Source: an archaeon (GTDB taxonomy: Archaea > Thermoproteota > Nitrososphaeria > Nitrososphaerales > UBA183). From it: 64,000 bases of DNA. Shown here one piece after another: positions 24,725-32,455 of this stretch. The position numbers were made by a program, and so were the translations under genes. The number at the start of each line of letters is the position of its first letter. Position 1 is the stretch's first letter. Under the pieces are notes generated by a model. It had not been told where the DNA came from. It did not search any database and saw nothing but the letters and a program-made list of their open reading frames with translations. The DNA lies in NCBI GenBank assembly GCA_021807225.1, contig JAKAPI010000002.1, positions 70,579-134,578 of the forward strand, written 5' to 3'.

Positions 24725-25465
24725 CTATTTCACCACTGTAACCTGCGCGGCGCCCTTCGTCGTCGAGCCCAGGCGGTCCAGCAGTCCGGGCTGTCCGCCA
24801 GCCGGTATTTCTACTATTGCGGACAGGGTACCGTCTGCGAGCCAGTCTTCCTTGACTATCTCTCCGTAGGTCTTCAGCACCCCTATGGTCTGCCCTGAGT
24901 ACTGCGCCGACACCTTCACCTGCAGCCTGATCTTCTCAGACTTCAACGGTAGAATGGTCCTCAGCGCGTCGACCACCGCCTTCATCTGCTCGTTGGGGTC
25001 CTGGAAGGGGTCGACGGACACCCTCGCCTCCTGCATCGCCTGGTCTATCCTAGTCGGAGGGTGAGGCAGCAGTGTCCTGGGGTCGACGAAGTTCTTCGAG
25101 ATGGCGGCTATGATCGCCTTCCTCTTCTCGTCGGTCAGCTTCTTCCTCTGCTCCTGGGTGAGGTTGAGCTCGCCCCTCTTCAGCACTTCAAGTGCAGCCT
25201 TGGCGTGGTCGTCCGTCCCGAAGTGTAGCTTCAGCTTCTCGCTGGTTGCCCTGAGGCCCTTCCGCGAGTCCGAGTAGACTTCGTCGATGGCGATGACGGC
25301 TGAAGCCTCGACGTTCCTCCCCTGCCTGAAGGCTAGCGCCGAGTCGGGGTTTACGAGTATCTCAAAGTGCTCTCCGGCGATCGTGAGCTTGACCGTCGTG
25401 AACTTCGAAGATTCATGGGTCCTGGGCTTGAAGTCGCCGCCTCCGTGACCGAACCCGCCGCTCAT
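24725..25465 (-). CDS. sbds: ribosome maturation protein SBDS
   Basis: 246 residues from ATG 25465 (MSGGFGHGGG). The N-terminal FYSH domain carries FEILVNPDSALAFRQGR, followed by the three-helix middle domain (LTQEQRKKLTDEKRKAIIAAI, RTLLPHPPTRIDQAM) and a C-terminal ferredoxin-like domain. SBDS releases the anti-association factor aIF6 from the large subunit together with an EF-2-like GTPase. An open frame upstream only shadows the proteasome gene. Confidence 0.94.
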   Translation of the reverse strand: MSGGFGHGGGDFKPRTHESSKFTTVKLTIAGEHFEILVNPDSALAFRQGRNVEASAVIAIDEVYSDSRKGLRATSEKLKLHFGTDDHAKAALEVLKRGELNLTQEQRKKLTDEKRKAIIAAISKNFVDPRTLLPHPPTRIDQAMQEARVSVDPFQDPNEQMKAVVDALRTILPLKSEKIRLQVKVSAQYSGQTIGVLKTYGEIVKEDWLADGTLSAIVEIPAGGQPGLLDRLGSTTKGAAQVTVVK

Positions 25466-25479
25466 TGGAGCCCGCGCTT

Positions 25480-26223
25480 CTAGGAGCTCTTGGCCGGCGG
25501 CTTGTCTGACTTGGTCTTGGCACCGGACGCTCTCTTGCCTACCTCTTGCTCCCCGAGGCGCCTCCACTTCTTGGTGTCGGCCTCCACGACCGCGACCTTG
25601 ATGTGAGACGTCCCCGTCTTGTCTTCGCTGACGAGGTAGATGCATTCGATGGCAAGCGTAACAGCGTCGTCTAGGTTGAGGTCGCCCGAGTAGTTCTTCT
25701 CCAGGTAGTCGTTCACCTGGTCGCTCCCCTGTCCGATGGCGATGGCGTGGAATCCAGAGTACGTCCCTGTCGGGTCCGCGAGATAAACGACCGGACCGGC
25801 GTCGACCCCCGCGATGATCAGAGACACGCCGAAGGGCCTTACGCCCGCGTACTGCGTGTACTGCTGGTTCATGTCAGCGATGCGCTTCGCGATCGCCTCG
25901 ACGTCGACCGGCTCATCGTAGATGAGCCTGTTGCTCTGTGCCAGCACTCTCGCGCTGTCGACTTGGATCCTCGCGTCCGGGATGTACCCCGCGCCCACCG
26001 CGCCCACGTGGTCGTCGATTTGGAACATCTTGACCACGGACTCGGTGCTCTGGAGCTTCTTCTGTTTCTCCTCGACGGCCAGCACCACGCCTTCCTTGGT
26101 CCTGATGCCAACCGCAAGGTTCCCTCTCCTCACCGTCTCGAGGGCGTACTCAACCTGATACAACCTGCCGTCGGGCGAGAATATTGTAATCGCCCTGTCG
26201 TATCCTGCCGAAGGTGCAAACAT
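25480..26223 (-). CDS. psmA: proteasome subunit alpha
   Basis: 247 residues. The alpha-type N-terminus SAGYDRAITIFSPDGRLYQVEYALE (YDR gate motif) is seen, and then RRGNLAVGIRTKEGVVLA. No N-terminal catalytic Thr, as expected for alpha. The C-terminus is Lys-rich and lacks the beta-type tail. A GTTTAAAAG box (about 26265-26273) lies 46 bp upstream and AAAGGAG precedes the start, so this transcript has a short leader. Confidence 0.96.
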   Translation of the reverse strand: MFAPSAGYDRAITIFSPDGRLYQVEYALETVRRGNLAVGIRTKEGVVLAVEEKQKKLQSTESVVKMFQIDDHVGAVGAGYIPDARIQVDSARVLAQSNRLIYDEPVDVEAIAKRIADMNQQYTQYAGVRPFGVSLIIAGVDAGPVVYLADPTGTYSGFHAIAIGQGSDQVNDYLEKNYSGDLNLDDAVTLAIECIYLVSEDKTGTSHIKVAVVEADTKKWRRLGEQEVGKRASGAKTKSDKPPAKSS

Positions 26224-26334
26224 TTTCTTTGCCTTGCTCCTTTTTTGCCAACGTTTTCCGTGGCCTTTTAAACTGTTCTGAGGTCCAGAGGCAGTCCCCG
26301 AAAGTTCTTATCGAGAAAGCCCCCCGGGCCGCTG

Positions 26335-26922
26335 TTGCCCAAGGTCCTTGTGGTTAACAACTATCCTTCCCGCGAGCGGGTGGTCCGCCTCGAGGCCTGC
26401 TTCGAGGGGAACGGCGCCTCAGTCACCCCTGCGGAGTGGGACGACGTCTCCGCGTCCAAGTTCGGCGGTTTCGACGGCGTGGTGCTGTCAGGCTCCCCCG
26501 ACATGATGAGCGAGGCGAAGACACAGGCGAAGTTCGGGGCCGAAGCGGAGGCGCTGCGGGACTCGGAGGTCCCCGTCCTCGGGGTCTGCTTCGGGCACCA
26601 GCTCATGGCCCACGCCTTCGGGGCCCAGGTCGTGAAGGACAAGCAGCACGTGCTGGGCATGGTGGAGACCACGGTCCTGAAGAATGACCCTCTCTTCCGG
26701 GGCCTCCCGGCTTCCCTCATGCTGCTCGAGTCAAGGTACGAAGTGGTGAAGTCGCTCCCGGGCGAATTCTCGCTCCTCGCAAAGAGCGCGACCAGCGGTA
26801 TCGCCACCATGAAGCATAGGAAGAGGCCCCTCTACGGGGTCCAGTTCCACCCCGAGCGCTTCACAGCGGAGAACCCTGAAGGGGACAAGGTCGTCGGCAA
26901 CTTCGTCGGACTCCTGAAGTAG
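26335..26922 (+). CDS. class I glutamine amidotransferase, GMP-synthase-like subunit
   Basis: 195 residues with the triad: nucleophile Cys in VLGVCFGHQLMA and GVQFHPERF with its His and Glu. The size fits the separate GuaAa subunit of archaeal GMP synthase, which hands ammonia to GuaAb. However, a fully general GATase-1 role cannot be ruled out because no guaAb gene is nearby. The start is TTG 26335; the TATA-like GTTCTTATC 27 bp upstream supports it. Confidence 0.8.
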   Translation: MPKVLVVNNYPSRERVVRLEACFEGNGASVTPAEWDDVSASKFGGFDGVVLSGSPDMMSEAKTQAKFGAEAEALRDSEVPVLGVCFGHQLMAHAFGAQVVKDKQHVLGMVETTVLKNDPLFRGLPASLMLLESRYEVVKSLPGEFSLLAKSATSGIATMKHRKRPLYGVQFHPERFTAENPEGDKVVGNFVGLLK

Positions 26923-26933
26923 GCGGCCAGCCC

Positions 26934-27317
26934 ATGCCGGTCCAGAAGGTAATCTTCCACAAGGCGGTCGTTGACAGCCTCTTCACCTACTCGGCCATGG
27001 CCTACCCTAACGAGGGGATACTGCTCCTCAGGGGCAAGTCGAAGAAGGGGGTCGTCGAAGTGACGGGGGTGGTCGTCCCCCCGCTGGCGGACCACGGTGC
27101 CGCATTCTCATCTTTCAACTGGTGGATGCTCCCCATCGACCTCTCATACCTGGGGGTGGCCCACTCTCACCCGTCGGGGAACCACAACCCCTCACACCAA
27201 GACCTGCTTCACGCCACGGGGAGGATCATGGTGATAATGGGGTACCCCTACGCGACCGTCGACAACCTGGGGGTCTACGACCACAACGGGAACAGGGTCC
27301 CGTTTGAGGTGAAGTGA
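26934..27317 (+). CDS. JAB1/MPN (JAMM) metalloprotease
   Basis: 127 residues. The JAMM zinc signature is complete: Glu in NEGILLLRG, then HSHPSGNHNPSHQD (H-x-H-P... S-x-x-D). Stand-alone archaeal JAMMs cleave ubiquitin-like (SAMP/Urm1-type) conjugates or process sulfur carriers. It lies 11 bp after the amidotransferase gene, so the two are probably cotranscribed. Its proteasome neighbour across the intergenic gap makes a protein-turnover role plausible. Confidence 0.88.
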   Translation: MPVQKVIFHKAVVDSLFTYSAMAYPNEGILLLRGKSKKGVVEVTGVVVPPLADHGAAFSSFNWWMLPIDLSYLGVAHSHPSGNHNPSHQDLLHATGRIMVIMGYPYATVDNLGVYDHNGNRVPFEVK

Positions 27318-27374
27318 GCCCCCAGCCGCATGAGACGCTAAGGCTTATATCGTCTCATTGAAAGGACTTGTCTC

Positions 27375-27554
27375 ATGTCACAGTACACCAAAGGGCAGAG
27401 CTGGGGTGCACTGAAGAAGGCCTGGCGCGGCTACAAGGTGGCCAAGGTCCAGAAGAACACGGAAGACATGAAGAAGTACGCCGAGCGCATCAGGACCCTT
27501 CAGAGCGAGCTCGGGCTCGTCCAGGCAAAGTTCCCTGAGCTAGGTCTCAACTAG
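27375..27554 (+). CDS. small helical protein (59 aa), unknown
   Basis: ATG 27375 opens a 59-residue frame ending at TAG 27552-27554. It begins SQYTKGQSWGALKKAWRGYK and continues as a charged amphipathic helix (VQKNTEDMKKYAERIRTLQSELGL). A clear TATA box (CTTATATC, 27344-27351) lies 28 bp upstream, giving a leaderless mRNA. The promoter and clean codon use make it a real gene. A T-rich stretch (about 27564-27574) after the stop may terminate it and the convergent gene. Confidence 0.72.
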   Translation: MSQYTKGQSWGALKKAWRGYKVAKVQKNTEDMKKYAERIRTLQSELGLVQAKFPELGLN

Positions 27555-27572
27555 ACCCAGCTCTTCCTCCTT

Positions 27573-27950
27573 TTACTTCACCAGCTCGGAGTGGTTGGTT
27601 ATGATCTGGTTCCTCAGGTCCTGGGCCTGCTGGAGCGTGAAGTCGGGCTCGGCCGAGACGAGCACCAGCTTGTCGCCCAGGTAGAACGTCATTATGTTCA
27701 GCCTTTCTCTCTTGTTGAAGGTGAACTGGTTCTTCCCGAAGTAGCGGTCCCAGGTCTTATCGTTGCTGATCTGTATCGTTATGCCGGCTATGAGCCTGAT
27801 GTCCTCGCTCTGCGGCTCGAGAGAGGGGATCCCCTTCTTCATGCCGCCGGCGACCTGCCTCCCTGACTGGTCGAGGATCTGAGCGGAGCGTACCCTTCTG
27901 TCGAACTTGAAGATCTCTGTGATGATCTTGTCCCACTGGACTGCCAGCAT
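27573..27950 (-). CDS. roadblock-like small protein of unknown function
   Basis: 125 residues: VQWDKIITEIFKFDRRVRSAQILDQSGRQVAGG, later ITIQISNDKTWDRYFG, and KLVLVSAEPDFTLQQAQDLRN. The order (helix, strands with a DxxGR turn, long C-terminal helix) resembles roadblock/longin-type folds and a family of unknown proteins common in thaumarchaea; the match is by memory of style only. TATA-like TTATATC 28 bp upstream of ATG 27950 supports a leaderless start. Confidence 0.6.
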   Translation of the reverse strand: MLAVQWDKIITEIFKFDRRVRSAQILDQSGRQVAGGMKKGIPSLEPQSEDIRLIAGITIQISNDKTWDRYFGKNQFTFNKRERLNIMTFYLGDKLVLVSAEPDFTLQQAQDLRNQIITNHSELVK

Positions 27951-28121
27951 TACGATTCACCTAGGTGCATACGGTGAGATATAAGGCAAACCCCGAGGAC
28001 GATGTTGGAACCGCTTCATTGGGCGCCGTATGGTCGAAGAATCTGAGAAAGGGGCTGGGAGGCGAGGACGAGTAGTGAAAGCATACCAGTAAGTTTTATG
28101 AACTCCCATTCTTCCCGTGCC

Positions 28122-28547
28122 TTGTCGTCGTCATTGCCAGTGACTATCTCTCCCGATTTGACCTCCTTGGTCCTCAGAGTTGCCGTGGGGGGTGCGCTGC
28201 TACCGCACGGATGGGCTAAGGTGAAGGGTGGCTGGGGCAAGCAGTCCGGAGAATGGATCAAGACTATGGGCGTCCCACCTATCGCCGCTAGGGTCGTCAC
28301 TCTCCTGGAGTTCTTTGGGGGGATTTTCCTCATTGCGGGGTTCTTGGTCCCGCTTGTCGCCGCCTTCCTCATCGTGCAGTTCGCTTCGATAGTTGTGATG
28401 AAGATGTCAAAGATGAAGGCCGGGTTCATGGCCGCAGGGGGAAAGCCCGGTTATGAGATCGACGTCATCTACCTGGTCCTGTCTCTAGCCATCCTGCTGC
28501 TGGGCGCGGGCGCCTTCTCGCTCGATGCGCTTCTCGGGATAGCATAG
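28122..28547 (+). CDS. DoxX-family membrane protein
   Basis: About 141 residues with four membrane helices: LTSLVLRVAVGGALLPHGWAKV (typical DoxX start with GxxxxPHG), ARVVTLLEFFGGIFLIAGF, LVAAFLIVQFASIVVM and VIYLVLSLAILLLGAGAFSLD. DoxX proteins are linked to thiosulfate:quinone oxidoreductase or thiol redox balance in membranes. I chose TTG 28122 because a GTTTTATG TATA-like box lies 28 bp upstream; ATG 28098 sits inside that box. Confidence 0.82.
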   Translation: MSSSLPVTISPDLTSLVLRVAVGGALLPHGWAKVKGGWGKQSGEWIKTMGVPPIAARVVTLLEFFGGIFLIAGFLVPLVAAFLIVQFASIVVMKMSKMKAGFMAAGGKPGYEIDVIYLVLSLAILLLGAGAFSLDALLGIA

Positions 28548-28643
28548 AGCGCACCTGCCGCCGGCTGTTTTGGTCGAATCGAGATTACGGACTTGTTGAT
28601 ACTGTTTGACTCAGGCTCTGAAGTGGCGTGATAGGGCGTATCA

Positions 28644-29084
28644 ATGCCAGCTATGGTCCTCGAAATAGCAACAGTCCTTCTTGGCGCGAGCGTGGGCGCG
28701 GTAGTCGTGATCTACGCGGCGGCAAGGGGCTATCTTGGACACAAGAAGAAGGCGGCCGCTCCAGTAACCTCCATAGACACTTACGCTACGAAGGCGGAGC
28801 AGGCAGAGGTCCCAGCCACGGAGGCACCTGCCGTGGCGGAGCCTGCTCCGTCCCCTGCATCAGAGCCATCGCCAGTCACGGAGACCGCCACTTCACCAGC
28901 ACCAGCGCTGTACGAAACGGTCCAGCCCGCACCTGCGCCTGTGACCTTCTCAGCGCCGTCGTCCGCATCCTTCGGGGCCCCGACGTTGGCTAAGAAGCCG
29001 ACCCGGACCTACAGGAGAAGGACAGCTCCGGTAAGGAGCGCTGCCGGTGTCAAGAAGACCCTGGCCAAGCCGAAGAAGCGCTAA
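28644..29084 (+). CDS. single-pass membrane protein with Ala/Pro/Glu-rich linker and basic tail
   Basis: 146 residues. One N-terminal helix (MVLEIATVLLGASVGAVVVIYAAARGYLG) anchors the protein. About 70 residues of low-complexity Ala, Pro, Glu and Thr follow, then a strongly basic end (PTRTYRRRTAPVRS and KKTLAKPKKR) that could bind nucleic acid or acidic lipids. No family recognised. A hairpin follows the stop. Confidence 0.55.
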   Translation: MPAMVLEIATVLLGASVGAVVVIYAAARGYLGHKKKAAAPVTSIDTYATKAEQAEVPATEAPAVAEPAPSPASEPSPVTETATSPAPALYETVQPAPAPVTFSAPSSASFGAPTLAKKPTRTYRRRTAPVRSAAGVKKTLAKPKKR

Positions 29085-29106
29085 GCGAGAAACACAAAGC
29101 GTGAGC

Positions 29107-29124
29107 GTGGGTTCATAAACCCAC
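29107..29124 (+). terminator. hairpin followed by pyrimidine tract, possible terminator
   Basis: GTGGGTT-CATA-AACCCAC is a perfect 7-bp stem with a 4-base loop, 23 bp after the preceding stop, followed by TCCTCCTCTTTT. Archaeal termination usually needs only T tracts, so the function is tentative. Confidence 0.4.
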
Positions 29125-29162
29125 ACTCCTCCTCTTTTGACGCAATTTTGGAATCCGAGCCG

Positions 29163-29999
29163 ATGGTAGGTCTCCACGTGTCTGCCGCTGGGTCGCCGGA
29201 CCTCGCGTTCGACCGGGCCAGGGAGATCGGGGCCAACACCTTCCAGATCTTCACGAGGAACCCCAACCAGTGGAAGTTCAAACCTATACCCGACGAGGCC
29301 GTCGCCGCCTTCAGGCAGAAGAGGAAGGAGACGGGGTTCCGACGCGTCGTCGACCACATGCCGTACCTGCCCAACCTTGCGTCCCCCGAGAAGTCGACGA
29401 TGAAGATAAGCAGGTTCACTCTGGACGAGGAGCTGAAGCGCTGCGACGCCCTGGGAATAGACTATCTGGTCGTCCATCTGGGGAGCCACCTGGGCAAAGG
29501 CGCGGCGGTGGGGATAGGGAACATCGCGGCCGCATGCAAGGAAGCCCTCTCCAGGAGCGACGGGTCCGCCACAATCCTGCTGGAGAACATGGCGGGCCAG
29601 AAGAACTGCGTCGGGGCGAGGTTCGAAGAGATCCGCGCCATCCTCGACAGGGTGGACGAGAGCCGCCGCGTCGGCGTCTGCCTCGACACGTGCCACGTGT
29701 TCGCCGCCGGATTCGACCTGGCGAGCGAAGAGGCGGTCACGGGGACCCTCGGGCTCTTCGACGACATCGTCGGGCTGGACCGGCTGAAGGCGGTGCATCT
29801 CAACGACTCGAAGGGAGCCCTGGGAAGCAGGCTTGACAGGCACGAGAACATAGGCGAAGGCAAGATAGGCCGCAACGGTATCAGGGCATTCCTGCGTCAT
29901 CCGGGGATTGGCGAACGGCCTATCATCATGGAGACCCCCTACGAGGACTACAAGACAATGGGGAAGAGCGTCAGGCTCGTCCGTTCCTTCATGGGGTAG
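29163..29999 (+). CDS. nfo: endonuclease IV (AP endonuclease)
   Basis: 278 residues, TIM barrel. It cuts DNA 5' of abasic sites using three zinc ions. MVGLHVSAAGS at the start, IFTRNPNQWK, DYLVVHLGSHLGKG, LLENMAGQ, VGVCLDTCHVFAAG, HLNDSKGALGSRLDRHENIGEG and ETP near the end are family motifs with the metal His, Glu and Asp ligands. ATG 29163 matches the family start; TTG 29148 is possible. Confidence 0.95.
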   Translation: MVGLHVSAAGSPDLAFDRAREIGANTFQIFTRNPNQWKFKPIPDEAVAAFRQKRKETGFRRVVDHMPYLPNLASPEKSTMKISRFTLDEELKRCDALGIDYLVVHLGSHLGKGAAVGIGNIAAACKEALSRSDGSATILLENMAGQKNCVGARFEEIRAILDRVDESRRVGVCLDTCHVFAAGFDLASEEAVTGTLGLFDDIVGLDRLKAVHLNDSKGALGSRLDRHENIGEGKIGRNGIRAFLRHPGIGERPIIMETPYEDYKTMGKSVRLVRSFMG

Positions 30000-30041
30000 C
30001 TCGATTCAGTCAAATACGGGAGATGATGCGATGGCTGGCGC

Positions 30042-30149
30042 GGGCCCGTAGCTTAGATCCAGAGATGGAGAGGACTCAGGTAGAGCATCGGGCTTTTAAC
30101 CCGAGGGTCAGCGAAGGCCCCTAAACGGGTTCGATTCCCGTCGGGCCCG
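30042..30149 (+). tRNA. tRNA-Lys (TTT) with insertions in D-loop and variable loop
   Basis: Acceptor arms GGGCCCG (30042-30048) and CGGGCCC (30142-30148) pair fully, with discriminator G 30149. The anticodon arm is 30088-30104, with loop CTTTTAA and anticodon TTT at 30095-30097. The T arm is ACGGG-TTCGATT-CCCGT (30125-30141). The gene is 108 nt because of two inserts: about 17 nt in the D-loop (between AGATC and CAGG, near 30060-30076) and about 15 nt in the variable region (30109-30124). These fit archaeal tRNA introns at non-canonical positions, removed by the EndA endonuclease. CCA is not encoded. Confidence 0.88.
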
Positions 30150-30590
30150 CAGAGCTTGATTTGAGCTCCGTCTAGCCGGATGAACCCGATTTGAGATTTC
30201 CTGGTGGCATCGACTTCGGATTCGAACCGTAGAGGGTGATCTGCACCGACGCTCTATGTAGATTAGCGCGCGTGGGGTCCCAATAGTCCTATCTCTTTCG
30301 CCAGACTACCAACAGAAAGCCATAGTCGAACTCGTTCAATTTCAGCAGGTGCCCGTATTTGCGCTTCCATGTCCCATTCCCCAGTTCCAGCGCAAGCCGA
30401 CGCATTCCCTTGGCGCGCTCATCGGGAGGAATCAGGCTGAGGATCGAGAGATTCCGCCACACACTTTCTCTGAGCACTTCGCTCGGTCTTCTCCAGTATG
30501 CACCATCGGACCCATCCATGCAGTCCCAAGGAACTGGGACGGGAACGAAGTCAACTGACCCACCCAAGACCTTCTTGTAGATGCCGAGAG
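30129..30590 (+). repeat. segmental duplication, copy 1 (tRNA-Lys 3' end plus methyltransferase 3' part)
   Basis: From the T-loop of tRNA-Lys through the last third of the methyltransferase gene, this stretch matches 35327-35774 with many substitutions. Examples are the shared blocks CCCGTCGGGCCCGCAGAGCT and GCCAGACTACCAACAGAAAG. This copy keeps the intact tRNA and the intact gene. Confidence 0.85.
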
Positions 30591-31035
30591 GAACGAAGCG
30601 CCTCGACGCAAGTTCCCTGCTGGCAGGAAAGTAATCGCCAAGCAACCAGGATTTGGAAATCTTCGCTTGATCCCACGCGAAGATGACTATCCGGTCCTTG
30701 ACTACTCGTCGCATTTCCCGAAGCCCTTGGACTCGGTCTGTCCAATGATGAATCGTGTTCACTCCCATTGCGGCGTCGAACGATTCATCTGGAAATGGAA
30801 GGTACTCGACCACAGCTCTCAATCCTTCGAAAGGCCCCGTCCTTTGTTTCATCATCACTGAGGAGGGTTCTACTGAGATTACGTGGCGGCCCTCTGGCTC
30901 ATATGAACCTGTCCCAGCTCCCACGTTCAGGACCCGACCACAGCCCTCAAGTGCACTGGTTATCTTTGCCAGGATTCGGGGGTCGGTTAGGCGGGTTCTC
31001 GAGTAGGAGGAGCCGATTTGGTCATACAGAGCCAT
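30289..31035 (-). CDS. class I SAM-dependent methyltransferase
   Basis: 248 residues. The SAM-binding motif I VLNVGAGTGSYE is followed by VISVEPSSVM (acidic residue for the ribose), then YLPFPDESFDAAMGVNTIHHW (motif II region). This is a Methyltransf_11-type small-molecule enzyme; substrate unknown. On its strand a TATA-like box (near 31058-31065) and a palindrome at 31035-31054 precede the ATG, which suggests a leaderless, repressible transcript. The C-terminal third is duplicated at 35485-35774. Confidence 0.82.
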   Translation of the reverse strand: MALYDQIGSSYSRTRLTDPRILAKITSALEGCGRVLNVGAGTGSYEPEGRHVISVEPSSVMMKQRTGPFEGLRAVVEYLPFPDESFDAAMGVNTIHHWTDRVQGLREMRRVVKDRIVIFAWDQAKISKSWLLGDYFPASRELASRRFVPLGIYKKVLGGSVDFVPVPVPWDCMDGSDGAYWRRPSEVLRESVWRNLSILSLIPPDERAKGMRRLALELGNGTWKRKYGHLLKLNEFDYGFLLVVWRKR

Positions 31036-31065
31036 ATTTTACGACGGTAAAATACTGATAAATAT
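31035..31065 (-). promoter_or_regulatory. promoter with perfect inverted repeat
   Basis: TATTTTAC-GACG-GTAAAATA (31035-31054) is a perfect 8-bp inverted repeat with a 4-bp spacer. It abuts the methyltransferase ATG and sits between it and a TATA-like TATTTATC (minus strand, near 31058-31065). A protein bound here would cover the transcription start. Confidence 0.55.
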
Positions 31066-31149
31066 GTGATTCGTCATCTATGAAACGACATCTTGTGAAT
31101 GGAATCCATCGGCAGGGTGGTTCAATTCCATTTCTGACCGGGCATTGCC

Positions 31150-31168
31150 AGCGGGTCCTGTCGGGCCC
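31150..31168 (+). repeat. tRNA-Lys 3'-end-like fragment
   Basis: GCGGGTCCTGTCGGGCCCG resembles the T-stem/acceptor end of the tRNA-Lys at 30130-30149 and the duplicate at 35330. It has no tRNA body, so it is a remnant. Confidence 0.5.
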
Positions 31169-31292
31169 GTATCCTCCCCGCTTGAGGCTACAGCCATTAT
31201 ATGCACATGAAGACCGCAAAAGGCTAGAAGGATGTCATCTTCGCCGAAACCACAGTGGGATTTAATTATCCCAACCTGATATTTGAGCGACG

Positions 31293-31463
31293 ATGGCGAC
31301 AACCCTTGAGAAGGAGTTGAAGTTGATTCGTGAACGCCTCGACTCCATCGAAGATGCCCTGGGAGAGGAAATGTCCGACGACGACAAGAAAGCCAGAGCT
31401 GAAGCGATCAGGGAGCACAGGGAGGGCAAGACCATCCCCTTCGTCAGGAAGCACAATCATTGA
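31293..31463 (+). CDS. RelB-like antitoxin (56 aa)
   Basis: ATG 31293 opens a 56-residue frame: two charged helices (TLEKELKLIRERLDSIEDALG and DDDKKARAEAIREHREGKTI), typical of small archaeal antitoxins that wrap around RelE. TTTAATTA at 31261-31268 lies 28 bp upstream as the promoter. The stop TGA overlaps the toxin start TTG (31460-31463). No DNA-binding domain is obvious. Confidence 0.75.
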   Translation: MATTLEKELKLIRERLDSIEDALGEEMSDDDKKARAEAIREHREGKTIPFVRKHNH

Positions 31464-31708
31464 AGGTTTACCTGTCTACGAGAGCAAGAAAGGGGTTGGA
31501 CAGGGCACCTACAGATGTCAAGAACCGGCTTGAATCAGTCATCTCTGAACTCTTTTCGACGCCATACCCGGCCGGTTGCAAGAAGCTCAAGGGCGCGCCA
31601 GACTCGTACCGGCTCAGAGTGGGAGACTATCGGATACTGTATTCGATTCTGTCCCGCGATGAGATACTCGTGTTTAAGATTGCACCAAGGGGCTCTGCCT
31701 ACGATTAG
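31460..31708 (+). CDS. relE: RelE/ParE-family toxin
   Basis: 82 residues with the RelE fold: MKVYLSTRARKGLDRAPTDVKNRL, CKKLKGAPDSYRLRVGDYRILYSIL and a final strand EILVFKIAPRGSAYD. The LRVGDYRILY stretch holds the basic residues that act on mRNA at the ribosome. TTG start inside the antitoxin stop means tight coupling. It sits in the tRNA-adjacent accessory region, as mobile toxin-antitoxin pairs often do. Confidence 0.85.
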   Translation: MKVYLSTRARKGLDRAPTDVKNRLESVISELFSTPYPAGCKKLKGAPDSYRLRVGDYRILYSILSRDEILVFKIAPRGSAYD

Positions 31709-31758
31709 CGATAGGGAGACACCCGACAAGGGTGAGGCTGGCAGAGACTGCATTGGTA

Positions 31759-31843
31759 ACGGGTTCGATTCCTTCGCGTCAGGAACCCGTCCATTTCGAT
31801 ACCATTTCTAGCTGCGATTTTGCACCGGTTCCCGTCGGGCCCG
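31759..31843 (+). other. tRNA-Lys T-arm/acceptor remnant interrupted by about 56 bp
   Basis: ACGGGTTCGATTCC (31759-31772) equals the 5' half of the tRNA-Lys T arm, and TTCCCGTCGGGCCCG (31829-31843) equals its 3' half and acceptor. Between them is unrelated DNA. ACGGGTTC (31759-31766) can also pair with GAACCCGT (31783-31790). This remnant fills most of the gene-free stretch 31709-32012; nothing else is evident there. Confidence 0.55.
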
Positions 31844-32012
31844 CGTTATGATTCATCCAATCTACTAAGCGAGTCCCATGTTGGACTCGAACTCGTTCCT
31901 AGTGAATCCCAGGTACGTTCGACCGCATGAGCATGTGGAATCGCGGAGGCGACAACCAGGTTTCAGGATTTCATGTAGGCCGGAATTTCTCCGCAATCTG
32001 ATGGAGGGGGGT

Positions 32013-32264
32013 CTAGCTTCCCTCTTGAACTTCGAAGGTTTCCTGCGGCAAAAGGCCATGAGCCTCCTTGTGGGCTTTGGCAATGGCCTCCTTGTTCGGC
32101 GCAGTGGAGAGGCAGAATATGGTTCCTTCTTTCTCATCGAGCCAGTATTTCTGGAAGTTGACGCCATACTTCCCCTGCACCTTCAGGTCCTTCGCATGTG
32201 CCTCGGCGACGTCCTTCAGCTTGACCCCTTTCATGTTCTTGTGTATATCCAAGTAGCGAGGCAC
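32013..32264 (-). CDS. DUF4242-family small protein (SCO4226-like), copy 1
   Basis: 83 residues, MPRYLDIHKNMKGVKLKDVA then YWLDEKEGTIFCLSTAPNKEAIAKAHKEAHG: a ferredoxin-like alpha/beta fold of the DUF4242 group. A nickel-binding member (SCO4226) is known, with ligands of the His and Cys kind seen here. It is paralogous to the gene at 33374-33625, same length and strand, on the other side of a secreted-protein gene. Confidence 0.78.
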   Translation of the reverse strand: MPRYLDIHKNMKGVKLKDVAEAHAKDLKVQGKYGVNFQKYWLDEKEGTIFCLSTAPNKEAIAKAHKEAHGLLPQETFEVQEGS

Positions 32265-32455
32265 ATCACAGTTCCAGCGGTTGGGTTTATTATGACTTCT
32301 GGTCGGACGAGACCATTGTGCTTCCTTTCGGAATCAGATTAGGCTGGTCTGTGGTCTCCGGGATTCACGACCGGAATCGTTTCTTGAGTCGATTCTGCTT
32401 TTTGCGCAAATGGTGAATCGAATGCCCAGGCGACAGGATTCGCTTAGTCTTCAAG

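Noticed and set aside
31759..31843. a functional split or permuted tRNA
   Set aside because: Only T-arm and acceptor halves are present. No anticodon arm or D arm exists nearby in either order.
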